From Mangifera indica (taxonomy: Eukaryota > Streptophyta > Magnoliopsida > Sapindales > Anacardiaceae): a stretch of DNA of 64,000 nt. Of the stretch, positions 23,990-34,173 are shown one piece after another. Every line of letters begins with the position of its first letter. The stretch's first letter is position 1. The notes under the pieces are model-generated. The model searched no databases. It had not been told where the DNA came from and saw only the letters and a program-made list of their open reading frames with translations. Position numbers and translations under genes: made by a program. The DNA is taken from assembly GCF_011075055.1 (NCBI RefSeq), contig NC_058152.1, positions 10,292,001-10,356,000 of the forward strand, in the 5' to 3' direction.

Positions 23990-24930
23990 TGTACATACCT
24001 AATCCCCACTGACAATTGGCTCTGGAGAGGAAATACACTCAAAAGAATAAAATGATGAAAGCATCAAAGCGAAGTATTATTATGTGGAGGATGCCAGGAT
24101 GTGGTTCAGGAGCTTCAAGTTTCTCTTTTTTCTTACCTACTTTTTTATCAAAATAATACAATACCCAAATTACCCTTCATACATTAGCCAAAAATATGCT
24201 ATCTTTACTGTAGAGATAATGAATAATAATACAATAAAATTATATATATATATTTTTAAATATATAATTAGATATTCAAATAATATATTATTATATAATT
24301 AATTAATTTTAAATTTAAAATAAAATAATATCTTACCAAATAATAATTCACTCTTTAACCAATTAAACGTGGATATACAGCATTGCCCATAATATTAAAT
24401 GCCAGTCATTCAAAATGGCCAGGGCGGGAAGAAGTAAGTGCCAGTGAGATAATAAGTGGAAGTTGACAATTGACAGATTTACAATCCTGTTAGAATTTTT
24501 CCACGGTAAGCTGTCAAAAAGTTTGGTGAAATTATCGAGACTGAATTATGAAAGCTGTATTATTATTCGCATGCGTCGGTAATATTGTCGGCCTCTAGTC
24601 AAACCAATAGTTTGACGCCAGTTGGCAATAATCTCGTCATTCCATGTGTACAGTGTACGGTTTACTGCACACAGCTGTGAATATGATTAATTTATGAACG
24701 CGTTCCTCGGTGAGAGCAGAAGAAACAGCCAGTCCGTACACCAGCCTGGCTTCCACTATCCTTTAATGTGGATCAATCAACTGATCCAAATCTAATTTAC
24801 CCACAAGCCCGTTTGGTTTTATGGGTTAGCCGAGCCTGTTTGACACATAATCAATATATTTACTGTTACCCAGCCCTAATACTACTGTTATCATCTTTTA
24901 ATCATATTATTAAGCTATTCAAAATTTTAG
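23990..24930. repeat. Segmental repeat R1, copy 2, with internal insertion
   Basis: The two ends match 20640-21130, but about 450 bases (24096-24550) are inserted after GGATGCCA. Part of the insert, 24366-24530, matches 48850-48960 downstream of the Alba gene (CATTGCCCATAATATTAAAT, CAATCCTGTTAGAATTTTTC). The ORF at 24768 is a by-product. Confidence 0.65.
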
Positions 24931-24949
24931 CAATATCTGAGTTCCTCAT

Positions 24950-25500
24950 GGACTCTAAACTAAGCCTAACTTTAGGTTTTTCATGGTGTGAGGTGAAGAT
25001 TTTTTCCAAGCTAAGCTATCAGAATCAATATCTAAGTTGCTCCAAAAGCTTAAGTTTCTTGACGAGAAATTATATTTTAACTTCAGTTTGCAACCCCCTC
25101 ATCTCATGGTTTCTCCTAAGGACTTACATGTCCAAAGTCTTCAAAAAAAAAAAGTTCTGAAATGGTGGTGACTCTCTTGCTTATAGAGTCGATTTTGTAC
25201 ATTTTCTAATTTGATATCAAAAATCAATAATATTTTTTTTGAATCTTCTTCGGTAGTTCCCTATTGCTACTCATGGTATTAGAGCCCTAAGACAAGCGCC
25301 TTAGTAATGGCCAACGATTCCTCACTATCAGCACACTCTAAAGCAATATCTATTGTTAGGAATCACTTTGACACTTCTGTTGTAGTTAAATTAGAGTTCA
25401 TTAGTATTTTCGTCAAATTTTCAAGTAATATCTTTGAAACTTTCTCAATCGAAAATTTTCAAGAAATGGAAGTGGAAAAGAAAATAATATATATTTAGTA
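24950..25500 (+). mobile_element. Copia-type LTR/leader/gag-start remnant, second copy
   Basis: LTR-like tail followed by TACTCATGGTATTAGAGCCC (degenerate primer-binding site, about 25273) and an ORF at 25307 starting MANDSSLSAHSKAI. It is clearly the same family as 5040-5503, with about 75 percent similarity by eye. Truncated after about 60 codons. Confidence 0.6.
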
Positions 25501-25589
25501 ACAAATTAAGATGGAACCGATTATCATTTTATTATTTGCTTATAAGATTGGATATTAAGAGAATTAAATAATTAATAAACTATGTATAC

Positions 25590-25745
25590 ATACTTTTGAG
25601 TTCATAATTAGTTACACAAGTGATGTGTCATTATGTAATTTAATTATTTTAAATTAATGATAAAAAATACCTAATCTCATGTTAACACAACATCTATATG
25701 CTTAATTATGTACTTAAAGGTGTACACTCATAGTATTACTCTTAA
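25590..25745. repeat. AT-rich MITE family copy
   Basis: ACATACTTTTGAGTTCATAA at the left mirrors TTATGTACTTAAAGGTGTAC at the right. The core contains AAGTGATGTGTCATTATGTA. Confidence 0.5.
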
Positions 25746-26715
25746 ATAATGTGTTATAAATATTAAACATGCCCTCAATTATAAAATATTTAATATAAGT
25801 TACAAATTCTTATTAAATTTTCACATAGAGAACTAATTATGTATATAATTATAAAAAAAATATGGAATTAGGGCAAGAATTTGGTTTCTTATAAAAGTTT
25901 AAGGAATTTTTAATTTTTTTTTTATTTGGGTGAAATTGATTATTCTTAATTGAAAAAGTAAAAGTAATTGTAAATTTCTTTATGAGACAACTGTGACTTA
26001 AAAATTCGACACTACATTATTATCTTTAGTTAATTTAAAAATACTAAATAAGCTTTTGGTTTTTTTTTTTTATAACACAAAGAATTTTCTTAAGGTATAA
26101 ATTTCTATTATAGAAAGAAGTAAAAAAGTGAAACACGTGAGAAACTCTGAGACACTTGTCATCGCCCACCTGAAGCTATTGATTTCTTACATAGTCCTCA
26201 TTTACAACAAGTTATTTACAGTGACATAATCTAAGGCTCCTAAGTCCATATACCAACTCATATTCTCTATTGTATTGGAACAGGCTATTTGGGACTTTTG
26301 ACCACCTCTAATACTTAAACAAGTCATAAGATATGAGAATGTATATCCGTTATGTAAATGAGCAAATTATGCTAATGGAGTTGTGGATTGTACTTAAGAC
26401 TAGGTAGGCAATTGTGTTGGAACATAAGGAATTGAGGCAAGTTTGTGTTTATGGTTGACTGTGTAAGTAGGTGATATAGGCGGGTTCATATGTTGTAGTG
26501 TGCTATGTATGGTTTGTCGAGATGATACAAATTGTGGCAAATTTGGGTGAGAAAAGACAAGTGTTGGGGCTGCATAGGTGTTTGGGCTAGGTGCAAAAAG
26601 AGATTTATATGCAAGTGTTTGGAATGTTAAATGGGTTGTGTTAGATAAACCGTTACTGGACCTTTGTGGATGTGCTTGGCCAAGATAGGTGACATCAAAC
26701 CTGGGATAACACTAA
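25746..26715. other. Intergenic, no feature recognised
   Basis: The first part is AT-rich. From 26100 to 26710 base composition is more balanced, with no ORF over 60 codons and no similarity to anything else in the window. Confidence 0.4.
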
Positions 26716-27197
26716 AGGTGCGTTTGGTTGAGGGTTTTTAAAATTATCTTAGTAATCTATCTTTTATTCCCTTATTTGGTTTGTCAGTAATAAAATATTA
26801 CAGTAATCTTTTATTACCAATGTTGATGTGGCAGATAATATAGGTGGTAATCTGATTACCATCTTCACCTTAGGTATTTAAAGATTACTGGGATAATCTT
26901 GAATTTATTATAGAAAAATTATTATTTATTAATTTTTTGAGATAAAAATAAATTTATTTTTAATTAATATGACAAATAATATAAAAAATATTTAAAAATA
27001 ATTATATTCAAGAGCATTTAAGTAAAATAATTTACTAGTAATCTTTTATTATCTTTAACCAAATACAATAATTATTTATACCTATTAAATTTTATCAAAC
27101 ATAGTAATCATTTATACTCAGTAATCTTCTAAGTAATCTATCTTCAAGGTAATCTTTATATTTTAGTAATCAAACATTACCCAAACCAAACGTCTCC
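26716..27197. mobile_element. Tourist-like (PIF/Harbinger-type) MITE
   Basis: Ends read AGGTGCGTTTGGTTGAGG and, inverted from the right, AGGAGACGTTTGGTTTGG, with TAA beside each end as a possible three-base target site. The interior has many GTAATCT words in both orientations. Right-end fragments of a similar element recur beside copies A, C and D (near 8055, 17165 and 28690). Confidence 0.7.
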
Positions 27198-27604
27198 TAA
27201 AAAGTTATGTGCCTCTGCCTCTTCTTGGTGAATGACAAGTGTGTGCAGTAGACATACGCCTAAATGGCCTTTGTCCTACATCCTCACTGGTTGGATATTG
27301 ACCCAAATTGGTGTTGGTATAGAAAAAGTTACCATCGCTAGTCACTGATTGAAAATTATTCGCTGGATCATATTGTAACTCTTCCAGTCCTACTAGCCAA
27401 CGTGGCAAAAGCTAGCACTTCTCTCAGGGTTTTCCAGAAGATTTTTGGTAGAGTTGCACTTCTCAGCAAGCCCTCAGCTTGGTTAAGATTTTCAGAAGAT
27501 GATTAAGTTGGAATCTTTGTCCTCTTCTTGAATATTAATGAACCACAAATTTAGAAAACTGAGAATATTATTTGTAATATTATGTGTAATAGTTCTATTA
27601 CTAA
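27198..27604. other. Intergenic with one weak ORF
   Basis: A minus-strand frame of 67 codons (27205-27408) has ordinary composition (PRWLVGLEELQYDPANNFQS) unlike the low-complexity ORFs nearby. It has no recognisable domain and no splice context I could support. It may be a gene fragment. Confidence 0.3.
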
Positions 27605-27855
27605 AATCCACGATTAAATGGTTCTTTTCCCACAATTGGCCACCAAGTTTCTCACTTTCTTTCGGATAACCCACGAAACAAATGGTTTGTGTTTATGGGG
27701 TATATCCCTATGTCAACACAAGAAGTTCACTTCTTCTCAATACACCTTCTTAGTTATTGGGCTTCTGTATTGAATATTGGGCTTCCAAATTGTTACTTTG
27801 GAATTATCATGGTATATTACTTAGGAATTGAAACCAAAAGCGAAAATCGAGCACT
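27605..27855 (+). repeat. Repeated protein-like fragment, copy 3
   Basis: Aligns with 6470-6705. Frames read NPRNKWFVFMGYIPMSTQEV, then HFFSIHLLSYWA. The segment CCACAATTGGCCACCAAGTT also aligns with copy 2 at 13196. A frame change separates the two halves. Confidence 0.5.
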
Positions 27856-29002
27856 CAGCAATTCTAAATACAGTATTTTGCTCACATATAGACATAAAGA
27901 CGCTAGAGAGTTAGAGGGTTTTGTTTTACTTTTCTGTCTTCTATATGAACAATATCATCTATTACATTTTTTAACCAAAGTAATTTGGTAGTAGATGTTT
28001 TAACTACATATAAGTCCGATAACAATTAGTCATAATAAGAGATTCAAAAAACTTATCATTAAAAATATATATATATATATATATTTTTAGCTTTAACATA
28101 AATATAAATAATTTTTCATTAAAATTATAAAAATAATATTTTAAAATTTTACCCTTTAAAATGATCGTTTTAAAACCAAATTAAAACTTTATATATATAT
28201 ACTTCATCTCAACAAGTGAGTGATAAACTTTGGTTAACAAAATTAACATTTTGTCAATTAAAATGATTATTATAGGATAAAACTGAAATTGTTTTAAAAA
28301 ATTAGTGCTAAGTTTTGGTAAATGAAATTAAAGTTTCATTCCCAAAATATTTTGTTTTTAAAATTAAGTATTAAACTTTGATAGATGAAGTTAAAATTTC
28401 ATCTCTTAATATGAGTACTTTGAAACGAAATTAAAATGTTTCTAAATATTTTATCTATAAATTAAATATTTATTATAGTATTATTAATAATAATAAAAAA
28501 TGTCACAAAACATTTAAAATAACTTCTCATAATTTTTAATGACTTTTAATATAAATACCATAACGTCATTTATTACAAATATTGCAATAAGTTTTTAATT
28601 TTTTGGCTCTTCATTATATAAGTAGCTTTTAATATAAAGACTATAATAAAAATACTATCAGAATATTCAATACTAAGGTAATCAAAGATTACCCAACCAA
28701 ACACTCTCAAAATATATAAAAAATTTACTCTCTTAAATCAAGAAAATAACTTAAATGCCGCTCAGATGAAATGCAAATTTTGAATCACAAAGTTTGTTAC
28801 AATGATTTACATGAATCTTTATTCACAAAAGTACAAATAAAAATTTAAGGTAAAAGTAAAAACAACAAACTATTAAAACAATCAGATAAAAAAAAAAAAT
28901 TATTTCACCCTCTTACTATAGACAAAATTTAAAAAATATATATTTATACTTTCCAGAGCAATGTTCATCTTTTACAACCTTATTCTTTCTTTCCTAACAC
29001 AA
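27856..29002. other. 3' flank of copy D
   Basis: AT-rich sequence homologous to 16750-17486 downstream of copy C (GCAATAAGTTTTTAATTTTT, GATTACCCAACCAAACACTC). There is a TA microsatellite at about 28063-28084. No gene. Confidence 0.5.
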
Positions 29003-30762
29003 TCAAGTTACTGATGGAATCTTTTGTGCTTCAATTTGGTATTGTTCACTTAAACCAAGATGAGCCATAAGAAGACATAAGTGAGTGAGAAACTCGCCAC
29101 CTTGCATAAGATGTTGCCCATGCTCTTTCCATTCACAATGACTTGCAGCATATTCCAATATCTCCACCCAAACATCACTTATCGTCTTCCATTTTTCTTC
29201 TTTACTCCCATTTTCGACTAATTCCAATGCTTGCAGTTCCTTGGCAAGTTGGCATCCATGAAAGAGCACCGACTTACATTTTTCTCCCTTTATCATTTCT
29301 ATGTTATTATTAGTGTTAATGCCAAGCAATTTTTTGCAAACATGCTTTTTGTTAGTAGATTTACCAAACCTCATTTCATCGAAAAACCTCATGGCCTCGG
29401 CACAGGTATCTTTATACCTTATCTCCCTAATCCCTTTTGGCAACATGGTTGGACATACAACTAAAAGGTACAACATATAATCTGACAAACATTTGCTAAT
29501 TTTACGTGTTGGAGGAAGTTGATTAGCATCTTCATGTTCATGATTCAAATCAACTTGATAACACAGATCAGTAGCAATGTGCCAAAGAAGAACACTGCAA
29601 TCAAAATCTACCTCAATTGTGCTCCAATGAAGTTGTTCAGGACAATTATTACCTCTCTGAGCCAGAATCTCTTTGCAACACTCGACATTGAAACTCTCTT
29701 CTACAATTTCCTTAGTGATCTTATGGAGTTGCTCAAAGATCAGTTCTTGCAAATCATCATTCACATCTTTCCATGTCAAGTTCCAGTACTTCTCTAAATC
29801 TTCTTTGATGCCAAGTGACTTCTAAAGGTCACTACATTTGGTTGATATGTCTTTGAGGCAAAAACTTATTACGTTATATTGACCCATGGATCTTGACCAT
29901 CTTTTGTTATTGCACCAACGTAAACCATGAAAACATGCATCATTTGATATATAATTGCTATTGATCATCCAAAGTTTTGTCCAATTGGAAAAAACAAGTA
30001 TGATGAATGCATACACCTCTAAAGCTATAACCCCGAAGATGAGTGCATAAGTTATAGAGATGTCGATTGGTAGATAGACAAATTTATGAATCATGGTTTG
30101 AAAGAAAACTAATATGCAAATATGGGAGAATAGGCAGATGCAACCAAGAATGATACCCAATCTTGTATAAATAACGGAGGCCTTGGTGTAAAGCATGTCG
30201 TACATGAATCCAAGCTCAATTTCTAACAATTTGAAGGCTTCTTTTGCGGACTTCTTATGAATGATGGAGTGCGTCTTTTTTCTTTCATGACTGCTAAGAA
30301 TTAACCCTGCAAACAGATACTTAAATATTTTGAATAGAAAATCAGCTTCAACAAGATCATTTTCCTTTGGCATTTGAAGGGATTGAGGAACAATCGCTGT
30401 TGGCATCAGATCCATTTCTGATGTTCTTCCAAATCGTAGGTCATCTCCCACGATTTTAGCATAATTCGGACCTGGGTCAGGAGTTGGACGTAAGGAGTCT
30501 TTAAGTTGTTTAGCTCTTGAAGACCTGAGCACAAAAGTCCTCTCTCCATACTTGATAATTCCAGTGATAAAAATTGGAATCGCTATAAATGTTAATACAC
30601 GGTTTCTCCAGCATGAGAAAAAGACGTAAAATGCCACTCCAACTTGGAAAACAAGCCCAAGCAAATGCCTTAACCACAATTCATTATCTTCCAAAGAATA
30701 AGCTGTAATACTATCTGGGCCACCAAGATGTAAGAGAAGAAATGGTGCCCAAAATGCTTGGA
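29003..30762 (-). pseudogene. DUF4220-DUF594 protein, copy D (5'-truncated)
   Basis: Closest to copy C (the same RPTPDPGPNYAK loop). The frame is open from the break at about 30762, which falls in the DUF4220 core at QAFWAPFLLLHLGG, down to 29822. There a stop replaces the Gln of SDLQKSLGIK in copy C. It then stays open to the normal end at 29003 (AHLGLSEQYQIEAQKIP). The first 90 or so residues, the leader and the promoter are absent, replaced by the duplicated Alba sequence. With no start region and one nonsense codon it cannot make the full protein. Few other lesions suggest recent inactivation. Confidence 0.85.
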
Positions 30763-32270
30763 AAGATCAGTTTAGAATTAACAAGTAAACACACAAATAA
30801 TACTGACAAAGGAAAAGTTTGCACGGGACATCCATTCATATTAAGAATGAAAGAATGTACTGCTCTATTATTCCTATGAAAGGGGAAAAATTGTACAATC
30901 TTGTAACTTGCTATGCCAAAAACTTATCAAAATTGAATAACTAAGAGATGTTCCTACGCCACAACAATCTACTTATTAAAAAATGCAAGCACTGTAGTCG
31001 CGAAACTTCACAATTTGAAATGAAAGACAATGCCCATAAATATCACCAAACTTCAAGTAAAAGCAGAGTAGGCATCCACTTATCATTTTTCAACCTCACA
31101 CCTTAATTTTTATACTTCAGCAACTTTCCATGCCTATGCAGCTATTGCCGATCTGGGATTGCAACCACGGCCACGTCCCCATCCCTTACCATGACCACGC
31201 CCTACAAAACCCCAAGTAATCATTCATTAAGATAGAATCAGCAACTATGCAAGTGATACATATAACCCCTACAGAACAATCAGAGCAAGTTGCTTAAATC
31301 AACTTATTATGCATTTCTTGATACGTATAACCCCTCTCCGCTCATATAACAAAAAGCAACTAGTTCAATGCTCAACAAACTTACCACAACCTCGTGGAGG
31401 TGGGGCATCATATTCACGATAATTGTAATATCCACTTGATCGACCACCATAACCCCATCCTCTACCTTGAGAAGAAGACCTCTTGCACGTCCCCGATCGC
31501 CGCCACCAGCACCACGTTCACCATCCCAACCATCACGAATCTTATCTTTTGCACCATTTTAATTTACTTGGCACATTAAACGAGCAGATTATGATCATTT
31601 CAGCCACTGTATTTAGTTGCCAGATATGTACATATAAGAAGTAAACCTCCCTCAAAATAATCTGCAGAGCTTTCCAATAAAGGCAAAGGTCAAAGGCATC
31701 TAAACCCCTTTTTTACTTTTTCGTATCCAATTAATTGAGCAACAATACTAAAATTCTTGAAATGAATGTGAATGCAACAAATTTTCTGAAATCAGATATA
31801 ATAATAAGCTCAAAATATTGAGTACTTTAACCTGTTTTGCTTTTGTGATACCGATTTGAGCTTCAATTTACAGAAGGACTTGTAATATACAATTTGAAAT
31901 GGAAGTTAATACACGCCCATTTGAAAGCATACAGCATGATGTAATTTAAGTAACTGTCCAGAAGTAGAGATTCATACCCCTACCCCTGCCCCCTCCTCGA
32001 CCACCATGCCCCTTAACAAGTGTCCTTGGAGAACCCTCTGAGATCATAAGACAATGGAATATATATAATCAACTGAAACTCTTACCAGAAGTAAAGACGT
32101 AAGACTTACAGACAAAAGAAGTCTGTTCACCTCCATCTTCAAATTCATTCCACAGTTTCACGTGATCAGCAGGAAGAGGAGGCCGGTGTCTGCTTTCTCA
32201 AAAATTGAGGAAATTCAAAATACTGCTACTAATTACATCAAGACTGGTATCAACCCCACTGTATTTGTAT
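30761..32270 (-). pseudogene. Duplicated 3' half of the Alba RGG gene
   Basis: Collinear with 48997 to about 50780 of the intact Alba gene, including exons 5-8, the introns between them and the 3' untranslated tail. Exon equivalents lie near 32131-32195, 31977-32040, 31385-31560 and 31144-31205. The exon 7 equivalent has a one-base deletion within the GRSSQGRG-coding part, which shifts the frame, and its acceptor has changed from GCAG to GCAAAAG. Exons 1-4, coding the Alba fold, are absent. The left end abuts copy D exactly within its coding sequence. Confidence 0.85.
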
Positions 32271-33096
32271 ATGTGCAGAGCTATAACTCCATGTGCTCCT
32301 ACATAACCCATTTTTTCTTGTAAGTGTCAAGTCTCTAGTCTGGTTAACTCTGAGCAGATAAAATTCAACACTTCAGAAATTATGGTTTTTAACACTTTCA
32401 ATTTCCATCAATTAAGCATTTAATAATATTTACATAGTTCAGTTTAACATAACTGTCATCATGAACCAAAACAAACATCAAATCCATTTCCTTTTACCTC
32501 CATTTTCTCTACAAACAAACAGGCTAGTTGGATCTAAGCTAAAACTAATAACATACTACGTGATAAAAACAATCTACAATTGAAAAATAAAAGCTCCACT
32601 AAACTGGGCCTAACAATTCATGTGACTTGCCATCACTGTACTAAACTTTAAAGCCTATTTTTCCATTGGCTATCTAATTTCTCAGCAACCAAACCTAGAG
32701 AACATGTAGATCACTTGTCTAAAATTTTGTTATCAAAATGTATTCACATCCACTAGAGACATCTTAGATTATATTTCCAACCTAACAACAGATAATAAAC
32801 ATCATGATTTGTCCCCGATTTATAGCAAGAGAGACCGCCAGCTTCACAAGAGGAAAGAAATTCTATACATCCCAATGCAGCCGCAGCAGTCATACTCAGA
32901 TATTGAATAAGAAACAAAATAGAAAATTTTGATAACAATAAATAGCTAATTTGAACAAGCACACTGCATACATCAGGATATCTCCTTCAAAACAACCACA
33001 ATGAAATAATAACCACAAGACTATCAAACTAAATTAAATATTATAAGGGAAACAAACTCTTCTATATGACATTTCAAAAGCAATAATCATTATGAA
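32271..33096. other. Unassigned sequence upstream of the Alba fragment
   Basis: Homology to Alba intron 4 fades after about 32270. The rest has ordinary composition and no supported gene. Two minus-strand ORFs of about 70 codons are not convincing. Confidence 0.4.
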
Positions 33097-33421
33097 TTAT
33101 CGAAACTTGATTGGAGCAATTATTTCTAACCGGGGACGAAGCTTCTCCTCAGCAACCTTCTCTACTTGGATCATTAGTTTGTTCAACAAACCATGTCCGC
33201 ACAAATCATCAATAAAGAACAGTAAGCCGGTAAGAAATGAAAAGGTTATAAGTGACTGGGCGATCGATTGAAGTAGAAGCAGCCAGACGACAGACCGGTG
33301 CCGGTGTCGGTGCCGCAATTGAATCAGACTCTGAATGATGAAACCCCAACTGTCTCAGCAGAACGTCAAAGGCCTCGAGTTTGAGTTCATCTATTTTTGT
33401 TTTCGGCTGAACCGAAATCAA
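33097..33421 (-). pseudogene. Unrecognised gene fragment, copy 1
   Basis: Minus-strand reading starts MISVQPKTKIDELKLEAFDV, continues LLRQLGFHHSESDSIAA, and ends in frame at 33209. A second frame from 33318 gives LSFLTGLLFFIDDLCGHGLL and KLRPRLEIIAPIKFR. A frame change or a missed intron separates them. A diverged copy is at 39912-40330, and the homology extends through the upstream flank (to about 33610) and the spacer to copies E and F. The amino-acid texture looks like a real protein. I do not recognise the family. Confidence 0.5.
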
Positions 33422-34173
33422 ATCAATCCAATTTCTATTTAACTCTAGTGTTATTGAAAATGAGGAGATGTGAAGCTCGCAAATCCATGAAATTTGCAGG
33501 GAAAGTAAAAAACGAAAAATAAAATTGGGCAGTTTATGGTTTTGAGTGCGGGCTACATGGTGAGGGAAGAAATGAACAGCAGAATAAGAATGGGCCTTTT
33601 GTTTTTTGAAATTCTTTCATAAAATGACAAGACGTTTGTTTTAAGGGTGGATATAAACCAATTTGAATCTAAAAGTGTTTAATTTAAATTTAATTTAAAT
33701 AAAAATTAGTTTAAATTAAGTTTATCAAATTAAAATTAAGGGTAACATGAATTGAATTATAAATTCGAATCAAATAAAAATCGAACCAATCTGAAAACTT
33801 TTAAATACAAGTTCAGCTCAGTTTAAAAAATAAGTAGAATATTTCAGCTTCATAACACATCGTAATTTTGATGCACCATAATATTTCATATCTAATTAAA
33901 CCGTAACTATTATTTTTATCTAAAACAATGGGTATTAAAGTCATTATTTTATATCTCATAACATTACTTTTTTTTTTTTTACAACTATTGTTTATTATTA
34001 ATTTTCTAATACAACATTATTAAATTAGTTGCTTTCCATCCTATAATGCTACGATTTTTTGTAACTGTAACTTATTATTAATTTCCTAATGCAACACTGT
34101 TAAGACAATAAATTATGTTATTTTAGATAATAGTCTCAAAAGTGTAACCAAGATGAGGGTTGGTTAAACCCTA
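33422..34173. other. Spacer downstream of copy E
   Basis: Homologous to 40331-40851 downstream of copy F: AATTGGGCAGTTTATGGTTT, ATTTCATATCTAATTAAACC. This ties copies E and F into one tandem duplication of roughly 7 kb. Confidence 0.6.

Noticed and set aside
24768..25160. 130-codon plus-strand ORF
   Set aside because: It runs from segmental repeat R1 into the Copia leader remnant, crossing an element boundary, and has no domain pattern.
28063..28084. TA run as an origin or attachment site
   Set aside because: It is a simple microsatellite; nothing else supports such a role.
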